A DNA stretch of 64,000 nucleotides from Nocardia niwae NBRC 108934 = DSM 45340 (GCF_001613465.1 NZ_BDCK01000002.1:248001-312000), one strand, 5' to 3'. Shown: positions 9,753-19,024, counted from the first letter of the stretch. Program-made: numbers and translations. Notes: generated from the sequence alone by a model not told the origin.

Positions 9753-10925
9753 ATGAGAGACGCGGTGATTGTCGAAGCGGTACGCACTCCGATCGGCAAA
9801 GGCAAACCGAACGGCGCACTGCACAACGTCAACGCGGTGGACCTGCTGGCCCACAGCCTGCGCGAGGTGGTGAATCGCAGCGGCATCGATCCCGCACTCA
9901 TCGATGACGTGATCGGCGGCGTCGTCACCCAATTCGGCGAGCAGGGCGCGAACATGACCAGGCGGGCCGCGCTGGCCGCCGGATATCCCGAATCCGTCCC
10001 GGCGACCACCGTCGACCGGCAGTGCGGCAGCAGCCAGCAGGCGATCCACTTCGCCGCGCAAGGCGTGATCGCTGGGGCCTACGACATCGTGGTCGCCGCG
10101 GGTGTGGAGTCGATGGGCCGGATTCCCATGGGCGCCAACCTGGTCGGTTCGGACGACATCTCCGGCGTCGGCTTCGCCGAGCGGTACCCGGAGGGCCTGG
10201 TTTCGCAGGGGATCAGCGCCGAGTTGATCGCCGCCGAGTGGGGACTGACCCGCACCCAACTGGACGAGTTCGCGCTCGCCAGCCACGAGAAGGCCGCGCT
10301 CGCCACCAAGAACGGCCTGTTCGCGCGGGAACTGGCCCCGATCAACGGACTCGCCACCGACGAGGGCATCCGGGTCGGCAGCACGCTGGATACGCTGGCG
10401 GCACTGCGTCCGGCCTACTACGACCCGGCCATGGCCGCCCGCTTCCCGCAGATCGGCTGGGAGATCACGGCGGCGACCGCGAGCCAGGTCAGCGACGGCA
10501 GCGCGGCGGTGCTCGTCATGACCAGCGAACGCGCGAAGGAACTCGGGCTGAAGCCGCTCGCCCGGCTGCACAGCTTCGCGGTGGCGGGTGACGACCCGCT
10601 GTTGATGCTCACCGCCGTCATCCCGGCTACCAGGAAGGTCCTGCAGCGCGCGGGCCTGCGGCTGTCCGACATCGACCTCGTCGAGATCAACGAGGCGTTC
10701 TCCCCGGTGGTGCTGGCCTGGGCCCACGACACCGGGGCGGACCTGGCGAAGGTGAACGTCAACGGCGGCGCGATCGCCATCGGGCACCCCCTCGGCGCCT
10801 CCGGCGCCCGTCTGATGACCACCCTCGTGCACGCCATGCAGGACCGCGACGCCCGCTACGGCCTGCAAACCATGTGCGAGGCAGGCGGCCTGGCCAACGC
10901 CACCATCCTGGAGCGACTGAGCTGA
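9753..10925 (+). CDS. thiolase (acetyl-CoA acyltransferase, FadA5-like)
   Basis: This 390-residue thiolase catalyses reversible thiolytic cleavage of 3-ketoacyl-CoA. The nucleophile is Cys91 (VDRQCGSSQQA). The conserved His near 345 lies in NGGAIAIGHPLGASGAR and the second Cys near 375 in TMCEAGGLAN. The NEAF motif (EINEAFSPV) precedes these. The VTQFGEQGxNxxR segment resembles actinobacterial FadA5-type thiolases of steroid side-chain or fatty-acid breakdown. The start has a GGAAGGA site eight bases upstream. Divergence from the HxlR gene suggests substrate-dependent control. Confidence 0.92.
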   Translation: MRDAVIVEAVRTPIGKGKPNGALHNVNAVDLLAHSLREVVNRSGIDPALIDDVIGGVVTQFGEQGANMTRRAALAAGYPESVPATTVDRQCGSSQQAIHFAAQGVIAGAYDIVVAAGVESMGRIPMGANLVGSDDISGVGFAERYPEGLVSQGISAELIAAEWGLTRTQLDEFALASHEKAALATKNGLFARELAPINGLATDEGIRVGSTLDTLAALRPAYYDPAMAARFPQIGWEITAATASQVSDGSAAVLVMTSERAKELGLKPLARLHSFAVAGDDPLLMLTAVIPATRKVLQRAGLRLSDIDLVEINEAFSPVVLAWAHDTGADLAKVNVNGGAIAIGHPLGASGARLMTTLVHAMQDRDARYGLQTMCEAGGLANATILERLS

Positions 10926-10935
10926 TCCGCATCAC

Positions 10936-10981
10936 CACCGGCGCTGTGTGTTCGCGGCGGTCGCGACCACACAGCCCGGTG
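10936..10981 (+). terminator. terminator hairpin after the thiolase gene
   Basis: CACCGGCGCTGTGTG (10936-10950) pairs with CACACAGCCCGGTG (10968-10981), a 14-bp stem with one bulged C, starting 11 bp after the thiolase stop. The long GC stem makes a factor-independent terminator likely. Confidence 0.6.
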
Positions 10982-11016
10982 GGCCCCGCAGAACCGCATC
11001 GGCCCGACCACGTCTT

Positions 11017-11410
11017 CCGAGCGAAACCTGTCCCGTTCGGGCCCGGCCCACGTTCGAGCAGCCGCCGCGAAGACGACGGCAAGGAGCACCCCGACGGCCG
11101 ATCGAACCGACACAACCACCCCACCGCGCACACCCGATCAGCAACCTTCACCACCAACGCACCCAGCGCACCTCAGCCCCCCGTTTCGAGCGAAGCGAGA
11201 CCGAGCCTGTCCCGTTCGCGGCCCGCTCACGTTCGAGCAGCCGCCGCGAAGACGACGGCAAACGAGCAACCCCAGCGTCCGATCGAACTGACACAGCCAC
11301 CCCACCGCGCACACCCGATCAGCAACCTTCACCACCAACGCACCCAGCGCACCTCAGCCCCCCGTTTCGAGCGAAGCGAGACCGAGCCTGTCCCGTTCGC
11401 GGCCCGGCTC
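11017..11410. repeat. tandem duplication, period about 179-181 bp, in a convergent intergenic gap
   Basis: Two adjacent copies, about 11051-11229 and 11230-11410, share a 110-bp stretch that is base-for-base identical (11116-11225 versus 11297-11406). A partial, diverged copy of the unit's end precedes them near 11017-11050. Each unit contains a small CGAGCGAAGCGAG self-complementary element. No reading frame across it looks like a real protein. It fills most of a 588-bp gap between the thiolase and a convergent membrane-protein gene, next to a 24-bp inverted repeat. Confidence 0.85.
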
Positions 11411-11472
11411 GCGTTTGCGCGGCCGCCGCGTACGCGACGAAGGAGCAAGCGGCGGCCGCGCAAACGCGAGCC
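11406..11472. terminator. perfect 24-bp inverted repeat, strong bidirectional hairpin
   Basis: Arms at 11406-11429 and 11449-11472 are perfectly complementary over 24 bp with a 19-nt loop, rich in CGCGGCCGCCGC. It lies at the end of the tandem repeat, about 40 bp beyond the stop of the convergent minus-strand gene. It probably terminates transcription from both sides; a REP-like mobile palindrome is the alternative. Confidence 0.7.
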
Positions 11473-11513
11473 ATCAGAGGGCCGCGAACCCGCCGCGACG
11501 AAGTCGCGGCAAT

Positions 11514-11852
11514 TCAATACGACACCAGCACGACCGCGATCAGGAAGCCGACCAGCCAGGATTCGAGGATCAAGGGGACCGCGATGAGCGGAGTCCATGC
11601 GATCGGCCGTCCGTCGCGCACTTTGTCCAGTACCGAGATGACCGCGGCGAGCACCGACGCCGCGATGCCGGCCCAGGCGACGACCTGCGCCCACGGCAGG
11701 TATCCGACGCCGCGGCCGTCGCGGCCGTCGCGTGCGAGCACATCGTAGAGCGGGACGAAAGAGGCCATCAGCCAGCCGAATCCGAGGACGATCACCGTAC
11801 CCAGCGCCACGCGCAGGCAATCGGTCGTTCGCTGCCGGATTTTCCGCGCCAT
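11514..11852 (-). CDS. small three-span membrane protein, function unknown
   Basis: This 112-residue protein has a basic N-terminus (MARKIRQRTTD) and three hydrophobic segments near 14-34, 53-74 and 84-108, so it is an integral membrane protein. I do not recognise a family. The gene is the last of a short minus-strand pair with the next membrane protein (stop 18 bp upstream of its start), and its 3' end faces the repeat and hairpin region. Confidence 0.65.
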   Translation of the reverse strand: MARKIRQRTTDCLRVALGTVIVLGFGWLMASFVPLYDVLARDGRDGRGVGYLPWAQVVAWAGIAASVLAAVISVLDKVRDGRPIAWTPLIAVPLILESWLVGFLIAVVLVSY

Positions 11853-11870
11853 GTGATCAGCATGACTGCC

Positions 11871-12296
11871 TCACGGCCGCAGGGCATCTCGAGAGCCGGT
11901 GTAGATCTGGGAAGCCAGCGCGACGCCACCGGCGAACGAGGCCGCGATCAGCATCATCGCCAGCACCGGCCAGTACCACAGGTACCAGCGCTTGACCGCG
12001 GCCAGGATGAGCATCCCGCTCATGCCGGTGATCGCCAGCGCGGTTCCGCCCCAGGACACCGCGAACGCCCAGCCCAGATAGTCGGTGCGGCAGTTGTCCG
12101 CCCCGCACGGATCGGTGGCGAAGGCGAAGAAGAGGGTGAAGTAGGCGGCGGCGAGGCCGAGGACCGCCGCGACGCAGTACAGCACGACGGCGAGCACGAC
12201 ATCCCAGGTCCGCACCGGCCGCTGCCCGGCGGGCGGTGCGAACCCCTGCGGCGTGCCGTACGGCGGCCAGGACTGTGGGGGACCGGTGTGGATCAT
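11871..12296 (-). CDS. small membrane protein with proline-rich N-terminus
   Basis: This 141-residue protein has a cytoplasmic Pro/Gly-rich leader (residues 1-28), then hydrophobic spans near 31-58, 76-100 and 106-130. A Cys pair (PCGADNC, 63-69) lies between spans 1 and 2 and could form a disulfide outside the cell. The layout is that of small actinobacterial membrane proteins of unknown role. The start ATG at 12296 is chosen because the longer frame upstream only mirrors the divergent menC gene. Confidence 0.7.
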   Translation of the reverse strand: MIHTGPPQSWPPYGTPQGFAPPAGQRPVRTWDVVLAVVLYCVAAVLGLAAAYFTLFFAFATDPCGADNCRTDYLGWAFAVSWGGTALAITGMSGMLILAAVKRWYLWYWPVLAMMLIAASFAGGVALASQIYTGSRDALRP

Positions 12297-12401
12297 GACG
12301 CCAACGATCCCGCGCCGGGCGTCCGGCCGACTCCGGGAAACTACTCGAGTCCGGGTGCGCAATCCCCGATCCACGGCGGCCGCCGAATAAGCTGGTCGGC
12401 G

Positions 12402-13385
12402 ATGAGCGACTCCGCAGCGCAGAACGTCGTATACGCCATTCCGATGCGCACCCGCTTCCGTGGCATCACGGTGCGGGAAGGGATGCTGATCCGGGGCCCA
12501 CTCGGTTGGGGCGAATTCTGTCCGTTCCCCGAATACGACGACCGGGAAGCCGCCGCCTGGCTGGCCACCGCGCTGGAGCAGGTGACGACCGGCTGGCCGG
12601 AGCCGGTCCGCGATCGCATTCCGATCAATTGCACGGTGCCCGCTGTGGACCCGGAGCAGGCGCACGCGATCGTGGGCCGGTCCGGCTGCCGCACCGCCAA
12701 GGTGAAGATCGCCGACCACCCGGACTCGCTCGCGGAGGACCTGGCCAGGGTCGAGGCGGTGCGCGACGCCCTCGGCCCGAACGGCGCGATCCGGGTCGAC
12801 GCGAACGCGGTCTGGGATGTCGATACCGCTGTGCGCCACATCCAGCTGATCGATAAGGCCGCGGGCGGTCTGGAGTATGTCGAACAGCCCTGCCGGACGA
12901 TCGAGGAACTCGCCGCGGTGCGCCGCCGTGTCGAGGTCCGCATCGCCGCCGACGAATCCATCCGCCGCGCCGATGACCCGCTGCGGGTCGCGGTCGCCGG
13001 GGCCGCCGACATCGCCGTCCTCAAGTGCACGCCGCTCGGCGGGGTCCGCCGCGCCCTGCAAGTGGCGGAGGCGGCGGGACTGCCCTGCGTGGTCTCCTCC
13101 GCCCTGGAGACCAGTATCGGCCTCGCCGCGCAACTGGCGCTGGCCGGCGCGCTGCCCGAACTCGATTTCGCCTGTGGCCTGGGCACTTTGAGCCTGCTCA
13201 CCGGTGATGTGACCCCGGGCGCGCTGCGTGCCTCGGACGGTTATCTCCCCGTGCTCCGCACTCCGCCCCAGCCGGACCCGCACCTGGTGGAAAGCCACCG
13301 CCATCCCGATGCCGACCGCACCGCGTGGTGGCAGGAGCGATTGGCTCGCGTCACCGCCCTGCTCCAGCAGACCTCGCCCACATAG
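12402..13385 (+). CDS. menC: o-succinylbenzoate synthase
   Basis: This 327-residue enolase-superfamily enzyme dehydrates SHCHC to o-succinylbenzoate in menaquinone synthesis. The catalytic KxK is in TAKVKIAD (near 104-111). Metal ligands are in RVDANAVW, EYVEQPC and AADES, and the second catalytic Lys in VLKCTPLGG (near 210). The sequence closely follows M. tuberculosis MenC, including the RFRGITxRE and GWGEF blocks at the N-terminus. The ATG at 12402 is preferred although the frame is open much further upstream. Menaquinone is the main respiratory quinone of this group. Confidence 0.93.
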   Translation: MSDSAAQNVVYAIPMRTRFRGITVREGMLIRGPLGWGEFCPFPEYDDREAAAWLATALEQVTTGWPEPVRDRIPINCTVPAVDPEQAHAIVGRSGCRTAKVKIADHPDSLAEDLARVEAVRDALGPNGAIRVDANAVWDVDTAVRHIQLIDKAAGGLEYVEQPCRTIEELAAVRRRVEVRIAADESIRRADDPLRVAVAGAADIAVLKCTPLGGVRRALQVAEAAGLPCVVSSALETSIGLAAQLALAGALPELDFACGLGTLSLLTGDVTPGALRASDGYLPVLRTPPQPDPHLVESHRHPDADRTAWWQERLARVTALLQQTSPT

Positions 13386-13408
13386 TCAGACGGCCGACGT
13401 TCAGCGGC

Positions 13409-13921
13409 TTACCCGATCCGTACCCCGCAGCCGAGCATCGTCGTCCGCAAGAGCAACCCCGCTTCCGGACCGACGACACCGTCGACCAGTTCCACGTACC
13501 GGTCACAGAACTCTGGACCGTGCGCGGCCACCGACTCGGGCGCGGATTCCAAGTGATGCGCCAGTTCGTGCAGAATCACCAGTTCCCGCAGCGCCCAGGC
13601 GGTGCCGCCGGTGTGCAGCGGAACCGCTAGGACGTTCCCGGCCGCCTCGTAGTGCGCGGCAGTCGCCCCGGCGCGCGAGCGGACGCGCACCGCCACGGCG
13701 GCCCGCTCCCAGCGCGCCCGTATCCAGTTGAGCGCCAGCACCTTGTCCGTATAACTCTGTACCGATGCCACCGAGGCGAAGCGGCGCTCGATCGGCAACG
13801 TGAGCTGCGAACCGTACAGTTCGACGGTGCGCACACCGTGCTCGTCCGCGCGATCGAACACCCCGCGCACCAACTGCTCCGCGTCGTAGACCTTGGCGCG
13901 CTGGCTGTCGCGCGCGGTCAT
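13409..13921 (-). CDS. TIGR04338-family putative metallohydrolase
   Basis: This 170-residue protein starts with the family hallmark RDSQRAKVYDAE and carries a zincin HExxH motif (LHELAHHLES, near 117-126), plus a conserved HGPEFCDRYVEL block. The family is actinobacterial and has no demonstrated substrate. It is cytosolic by sequence. It usually sits next to a DUF2786 gene, as here (14034-14876, same strand, 112 bp upstream), so the two probably act together. Confidence 0.85.
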   Translation of the reverse strand: MTARDSQRAKVYDAEQLVRGVFDRADEHGVRTVELYGSQLTLPIERRFASVASVQSYTDKVLALNWIRARWERAAVAVRVRSRAGATAAHYEAAGNVLAVPLHTGGTAWALRELVILHELAHHLESAPESVAAHGPEFCDRYVELVDGVVGPEAGLLLRTTMLGCGVRIG

Positions 13922-14033
13922 CGCCGCGCGGCCGGTCTCGCGGCGGCGAGCATCAGCCGATTGCCTGCTCGCGCCGACGGCAGGCGGTCATGATCGCCGG
14001 CCCGCCCGCCACGGCGCGTGCTGTGCACGCTGG

Positions 14034-14876
14034 TCAACTGCCCTCGGAGGAGGTCAACCTCGAACGGGCAGCGGGGAGTTCGGGCGAGGTTCCGATCCGG
14101 GCGGCCCTGCCCGCGCGATCCCCCGCCGCGCGCGCCGCCGGCGAATGTCCCGCCGACGCCTGCGGCCCACGCCAGGTGCCGCGCGCCTCGGAGGTCTTCG
14201 CGTAGAAATCGGTGAGCTCGATCTCCTTGTCCCGCAAGGCCAGCGCGGTCCCGGCCGCATCGGCGTCCGGCAACACCTCGGCTTCGACCTCCGCTTTCAC
14301 CTCGGCCAGCCGCCGCCCGATCCGCGCGGCGAACGCCATCTGGAAATTCAGCCGCGCCGTCACACCCGCGACCGGCGCCTGCACCCGCCGCCGGACCTGG
14401 CGACCCCACCGCTTCTCCACCACGATCTTCTCGGCCGTGGCCGATCGATACGCGCCCGACTTGATGTATTGGTCGGACGCGCGCACCATCTGCACGAGCA
14501 GACCGGCGTACAGCGCTTCGCACGTATCGATATCGGAGTCGAACCCGTAGGCGTAGACCTGAGTCGAAGTCCGGGCGACATCGCAGCGCACGTCGTTCGC
14601 CGCCGCGATCGCGACGAACAGCTGAACGTAGGTGCGTAACCCGCGTTTGCCCGGCTCGCCGATCGGGATGACCCGCTGCACCGGCGTCGGCCTGCGCTCG
14701 CGTCCCGCGATATGCGCCCGAGCCACTGCGAGATCGATGGACGACTTCGTCGCCAGCCGCTGAGCCGCGGCGAGAAACGCTTCGGCCTCGTGCTCGTTGT
14801 CGGTCGATTCGGCCTTGCGCAGCAGCCCACCGATGCGTGTGAGCATCCGATCGGGAACCGCGTTCGGCGAAGACAT
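14034..14876 (-). CDS. DUF2786 domain-containing protein
   Basis: This 280-residue protein opens with the DUF2786 motif (RIGGLLRKAEST...EAEAFLAAAQRLATK, about 14-45). A longer alpha/beta region follows, and a basic, low-complexity tail from about 240. DUF2786 proteins are found in bacteria and phages and have no established function. The gene pairs with the TIGR04338 metallohydrolase gene on the same strand. The start ATG at 14876 gives a conserved N-terminus. The segment 14877-15165 ahead of it holds no gene I can support. Confidence 0.8.
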   Translation of the reverse strand: MSSPNAVPDRMLTRIGGLLRKAESTDNEHEAEAFLAAAQRLATKSSIDLAVARAHIAGRERRPTPVQRVIPIGEPGKRGLRTYVQLFVAIAAANDVRCDVARTSTQVYAYGFDSDIDTCEALYAGLLVQMVRASDQYIKSGAYRSATAEKIVVEKRWGRQVRRRVQAPVAGVTARLNFQMAFAARIGRRLAEVKAEVEAEVLPDADAAGTALALRDKEIELTDFYAKTSEARGTWRGPQASAGHSPAARAAGDRAGRAARIGTSPELPAARSRLTSSEGS

Positions 14877-15165
14877 CGCGCCCCAGCCTAGTGGCTCGGC
14901 CGAACGAAGCCCGACCGCGCCGACGCCGGTGCGCCGACAGGCAGCCGGAACGGGGCTGCGCTACGTCGCCCGCTCGCTCGGCACCGCGGTCAGCCCACCG
15001 TGCCCGATCACGATGTCATAAGGCACACCGAGACGATCCATCTCGATGGTGCGGCGCGGGCTCGACTTCGCGCCACTGTCCCGCACGCCGGATCGACACC
15101 ATGTATCTTGCCTTGTGCACCGGCAGGGTGTGCTGCCGCTCACGAATGATCCTGGAGTGTTTGCG

Positions 15166-16467
15166 ATGGCTGTGAAGAAGGTGTCGTCCCTACGTTCGTC
15201 GCTCGTGCCACGGGCCGCGGTGGCGGTCGCCTCGGTCGGGCTGCTGACCGCGACGTTCACCAGCGCCTGCTCCAGCGACAGCGGCGGCAGCCCGACCAGC
15301 CAGAACCTCACCGGGCGCGGGCCGATCACCTACGTCGAGGGCAAGGACACCACCGAGACCGGCGCGGTCAAGCAGCTGATCGAGCGCTGGAACGCCGCGC
15401 ACCCGGACGAGCCGGTGACGTTCAAGGAGCAGTCGAACGACGCCTCGCAGCAGTACGACGACCTGGTCGAGCACATGCGCTCCAAGCAGTCCAACTACGA
15501 CGTGGTCGCCCTGGACGTGCCGTGGACCGCCGAGTTCGCCGCCAAGGGCTGGATCCAGCCGCTGAAGGACTCCTTCACCATCGACACCAGCGCGCTGCTC
15601 TCTCCTCCGGTCGCCAGCGCCACCTACAACAACACGCTGTACGCCGCGCCCCGCAACACCAACGGCGGCCTGCTGTTCTACCGCAAGGACCTGGTGCCGA
15701 ACCCGCCCAAGACCTGGAACGAACTACTGGCCCAGTGCCCCATCGCGCGCCAGCAGAATATCGGTTGCTACGCGGGTCAGTTCGCCCCCTACGAGGGCCT
15801 GACCGTCAACGCGGCCGAGGTGATCAACGCCTACGGCGGCAGCTTCGTCGGCGCCGACGGCAAGACCCCCACGGTGAACAGCCCACAGTCTCGCGCCGGA
15901 CTGAAGGTCCTGGTAGACGCCTACAACAACGGCGACATCCCCAAAGAGGCCATCACCTTCAAGGAACCGGAGTCCAGCAACGCCTTCGCGCAGGGCAAGC
16001 TGATGTTCCTGCGCTCTTGGCCGTCCACCTTCGGTGACGTCGGCGGCGAGGCCTCCGCCGTGAAGGACAAGTTCGCGGTCGCCCCGCTGCCCGGCGAGAA
16101 CGGCGTCGGCGCCTCCACGCTCGGCGGCTACAACGCCGCGATCAGCGCCTACTCCAAGAACAAGGCCACCGCGCTGGACTTCCTGCGCTTCCTGATCAGC
16201 GAGGACGCACAGCACATCGTCGCCGCGGGCGCGCTGCCCTCGGTGCGCGCCTCGATGTACGACGACCCGGCGCTGATCGCGAAGATGCCGTACCTGCCCG
16301 CGCTCAAGGACTCCATCGCCAGCGCCGTGCCGCGCCCGGTGACGCCGTTCTATCCCGCGGTGTCCAAGGCCATCCAGGACAACGCTTATGCTGCGTTGAA
16401 CGGAACCAAGTCCGTCGACGACGCGATCACCGGTATGCAAAAGGGCATCGAGACCGCCGGATCGTGA
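15166..16467 (+). CDS. sugar-binding lipoprotein of a CUT1 ABC importer (LpqY/trehalose type)
   Basis: This 433-residue extracytoplasmic solute-binding protein carries a lipoprotein signal (basic KKVSSLRSS, hydrophobic core, lipobox TSAC with Cys near 36). Blocks such as VVALDVPWTAEFAAKGW and LYAAPRNTNGGLLFYRKDL resemble mycobacterial LpqY and ThuE-type trehalose binders. In mycolic-acid bacteria LpqY-SugABC recycles trehalose released during cell-envelope mycolylation. Start ATG 15166 follows a CCTGGAG site; the longer frame from 15046 lacks a signal peptide. Two permease genes follow directly. Confidence 0.88.
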   Translation: MAVKKVSSLRSSLVPRAAVAVASVGLLTATFTSACSSDSGGSPTSQNLTGRGPITYVEGKDTTETGAVKQLIERWNAAHPDEPVTFKEQSNDASQQYDDLVEHMRSKQSNYDVVALDVPWTAEFAAKGWIQPLKDSFTIDTSALLSPPVASATYNNTLYAAPRNTNGGLLFYRKDLVPNPPKTWNELLAQCPIARQQNIGCYAGQFAPYEGLTVNAAEVINAYGGSFVGADGKTPTVNSPQSRAGLKVLVDAYNNGDIPKEAITFKEPESSNAFAQGKLMFLRSWPSTFGDVGGEASAVKDKFAVAPLPGENGVGASTLGGYNAAISAYSKNKATALDFLRFLISEDAQHIVAAGALPSVRASMYDDPALIAKMPYLPALKDSIASAVPRPVTPFYPAVSKAIQDNAYAALNGTKSVDDAITGMQKGIETAGS

Positions 16468-16511
16468 GCGGTTGAGCGCAACGGACCCGACGAACCCGCA
16501 GGAGAGTAACG

Positions 16512-17540
16512 GTGTCGGATCCTTCGGGAACGGCGACTAGCGTGCCGAAAGACGACGAGGTCGTTGCGGCCAGGCGCGGCTCGGCCGCGAAACTGGCGCT
16601 GGAGCTGCGACGCGCCGGGAAAGCCTGGTTGTTCGTCACGCCCGTGCTGATCGCGCTCGCGGTCGTGATCGGGTATCCCGTGATCCGGGCGCTGTGGATG
16701 TCCTTCCAGAAGGACCCGGGGCTCGACCCGGCGACCGGCATGTTCGTCGAGGGCGGCAACGCCGGCTTCGCCAACTACACACACTGGCTGCTGCAGCAGT
16801 GCCAGGTCGCGACCGGCGAGACGGTGGCCTGCCCGACCGGCAACCTCGGCTCGCAGTTCTGGCTGGCCATCGGCACCACGCTGTTCTTCACGGTGGTGAC
16901 CGTCGCGCTGGAAGCGTCGCTGGGTCTCGGCATGGCCATGGTGATGGGCAAGACCTTCCGCGGCAGGGCGCTGCTGCGCGCGGCCGTGCTGATCCCGTGG
17001 GCCATCCCGACCGCCGTCACCGCGCGGTTGTGGGAGTTCATGTTCCAGTACGACGGCGTGGTGAACCGCGTCCTCGGCACGCACATCCTGTGGACCTCCG
17101 ACGCGTGGCCGTCCCGGTTCGCGGTGATCGCGGCCGACGTCTGGAAGACCACGCCGTTCATGGCGCTGCTGCTGCTGGCCGGTCTGCAGGTGATCCCCGG
17201 CGACGTGTACGAGGCCGCGCGCGTCGACGGCGCGTCGGCCTGGCAGCGGTTCACTCAGATCACGCTGCCGCTGCTGAAGCCGGCCCTGCTGGTCGCGGTG
17301 CTGTTCCGGACGATGGACGCGCTGCGGATGTACGACCTGCCCGCGATCATGACGCTGGGCAACCCGTCCACTCGAACGGTGTCGATCCTGGTGGTCGATC
17401 AGGTCCGGCAAGGCCCCAACAGTGCGGCCGCCTTGTCCACGATCACCTTCCTTTTGATCTTCGCCGTAGCGTTCGTGCTGGTGAAGGTTTTGGGCGCCAA
17501 CGCGGTCCGCACCCAGGAAGAACAGCGGGAGGCGCACTGA
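16512..17540 (+). CDS. sugar ABC transporter permease (SugA/MalF type)
   Basis: This 342-residue permease has six or more membrane spans. The cytoplasmic N-terminus (1-40) is followed by TM1 near 42-62 and a large external loop (65-115), as in MalF/SugA proteins. The EAA loop that contacts the ATPase is EAARVDGASAWQRFTQITLPLLKP, near 236-259. The GTG start at 16512 follows GGAGAGTAAC. Its stop overlaps the next permease's start (TGATG), showing translational coupling. Confidence 0.92.
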   Translation: MSDPSGTATSVPKDDEVVAARRGSAAKLALELRRAGKAWLFVTPVLIALAVVIGYPVIRALWMSFQKDPGLDPATGMFVEGGNAGFANYTHWLLQQCQVATGETVACPTGNLGSQFWLAIGTTLFFTVVTVALEASLGLGMAMVMGKTFRGRALLRAAVLIPWAIPTAVTARLWEFMFQYDGVVNRVLGTHILWTSDAWPSRFAVIAADVWKTTPFMALLLLAGLQVIPGDVYEAARVDGASAWQRFTQITLPLLKPALLVAVLFRTMDALRMYDLPAIMTLGNPSTRTVSILVVDQVRQGPNSAAALSTITFLLIFAVAFVLVKVLGANAVRTQEEQREAH

Positions 17541-18433
17541 TGTCCGTGCAGACGGCGCAAAAGCCGGAGACCGGCGAGTCCGCCGCCCAGACGGTGCCGT
17601 GGACCAAGCGCCTCGGCTCGGCGCGGGTGTACCTGGGCGCGCTGATCGTGCTGGTCTGGGGTCTCGCGCCGTTCTACTGGATGGCGGTCACCGCGTTCCG
17701 CGACCCCGACTACACCTTCGACAACACCCCGTGGCCGACGCACATCACGCTGGAGAACTTCCGCAACGCGTTCGACACCAGCCGCGGCAACGACTTCGGT
17801 AAGGCGCTGGTCAACAGCATCGTGATCGGCTCCATCACGACGGTGATCGCGCTGGTGATCGGCGTAATGGCCGCGTACGCGCTGGCCCGGCTCACTTTCC
17901 GCGGCAAGTACGTGGTCTCCGGCCTGATCCTCAGCGCCTCGATGTTCCCCGTCGTCGTCCTGGTGACCCCGCTGTTCCAGCTGTTCACCAACCTCGGCTG
18001 GATCGGCCGGTACCAGGCGATGATCATTCCGAACATCTCGTTCGTGCTGCCGATGACGGTCTACATCCTCGCGTCCTTCTTCACCGAACTCCCCTGGGAA
18101 CTCGAAGAAGCCGCGCGGATCGACGGCGCCACGAAAATGCAGGCCTTCCGCCTGGTGATGCTGCCCTTGGCCGCTCCCGCCGTGTTCACCACCGCGATTC
18201 TGGCGTTCATCGCGGCGGTCAACGAATACCTGCTCGCTCGTTTGCTTTCCAGCGACAAGACCGAGCCGGTCACCGTCGCGATCGCCCGCTTCTCCGGCAA
18301 CAACCCGCTGGTGCAGCCGTACGCGGCGATCATGGCGGCGGGCACGATCGTCACCATCCCGCTGGTCATCATGGTCCTGCTCTTCCAGCGCCGCATCATC
18401 TCCGGCCTCACCGCGGGTGGCGTCAAGAGCTGA
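17540..18433 (+). CDS. sugar ABC transporter permease (SugB/MalG type)
   Basis: This 297-residue permease has six membrane spans and the EAA loop EEAARIDGATKMQAFRLVMLP near 200-220, ending in the typical short cytoplasmic GLTAGGVKS tail of MalG/SugB proteins. The ATG at 17540 overlaps the upstream stop by one base. No ATPase gene follows, unlike the usual lpqY-sugABC order. The orphan ATPase at 7888-8970 or a shared MsmK-like protein elsewhere must complete the importer. Confidence 0.92.
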   Translation: MSVQTAQKPETGESAAQTVPWTKRLGSARVYLGALIVLVWGLAPFYWMAVTAFRDPDYTFDNTPWPTHITLENFRNAFDTSRGNDFGKALVNSIVIGSITTVIALVIGVMAAYALARLTFRGKYVVSGLILSASMFPVVVLVTPLFQLFTNLGWIGRYQAMIIPNISFVLPMTVYILASFFTELPWELEEAARIDGATKMQAFRLVMLPLAAPAVFTTAILAFIAAVNEYLLARLLSSDKTEPVTVAIARFSGNNPLVQPYAAIMAAGTIVTIPLVIMVLLFQRRIISGLTAGGVKS

Positions 18434-18490
18434 GCCTTCCGGAGCGGTCGCCGCGCGCCGGCAAGGTGCGCGATCGCTACCGTGATCGCC

Positions 18491-19024
18491 ATGACCGGTT
18501 TCAGGGTGGGATCGATCGTGCAGCGGCGCGAGGTGCTGCACGATCGGGTGTGGATGACGATGCCGGTCCGGGTCATCGCGGACGACGATGTGCTCGCCGT
18601 GTGGCTCGAAAACGGCGCTGAACTCACGTTTCCGCCGCATCCGTTCGGGCCGCACCCATGGTCGAAGCGGGACCGGTGGACCGGCAGCAGTGTGCTGCAA
18701 CTGCACCGGCCGAACGACGCCTACGCGGTCTGGGCCTTCTTCCACGATGGCGAGTTCGATCGCTGGTACATCAACTTCGAGCAGTCCTACCGGCGTGGCG
18801 AAGCATGCTTCGACACCTTGGATCACGGACTCGACATCGTCATCGAGGACGGCGACTGGCGATGGAAGGACCGCGAGGATGTCGCACTCCAGGTGCGCAA
18901 CGGCCGGCTCACGCCGGGAGAAGCCGAAGCAGTCTGGGTCGAGGCCGCACACGTCGCCCGCTCCCTGGACCAGGGTGACTGCTGGTGGCTCCCCCGCTGG
19001 CAGAGCTGGAGGCCGGCACCGTAA
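18491..19024 (+). CDS. DUF402 (FomD-like) protein, putative nucleotide hydrolase
   Basis: This 177-residue protein has the DUF402 fold signature: WYINFEQSYRR near 92-102 and DTLDHGLDIVIEDGDWRWKD near 109-128, with conserved acidic residues for metal binding. Characterised relatives such as FomD hydrolyse nucleoside diphosphates or nucleotidyl-phosphonates. Here the substrate is unknown. ATG at 18491 is chosen over GTG at 18482. It stands alone between the sugar permease and a penicillin-binding protein. Confidence 0.82.
   Translation: MTGFRVGSIVQRREVLHDRVWMTMPVRVIADDDVLAVWLENGAELTFPPHPFGPHPWSKRDRWTGSSVLQLHRPNDAYAVWAFFHDGEFDRWYINFEQSYRRGEACFDTLDHGLDIVIEDGDWRWKDREDVALQVRNGRLTPGEAEAVWVEAAHVARSLDQGDCWWLPRWQSWRPAP

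Noticed and set aside
11017..11472. CRISPR array or coding repeat protein in the 11-kb gap
   Set aside because: There are only two units of about 181 bp without short repeat-spacer alternation and no cas genes; frames across it read as low-complexity Pro/Arg/Ser.
13918..14523. 201-codon minus-strand frame overlapping the DUF2786 gene
   Set aside because: It is Gly/Arg/Ala-rich with no motif and shares most of its length with the better supported gene.
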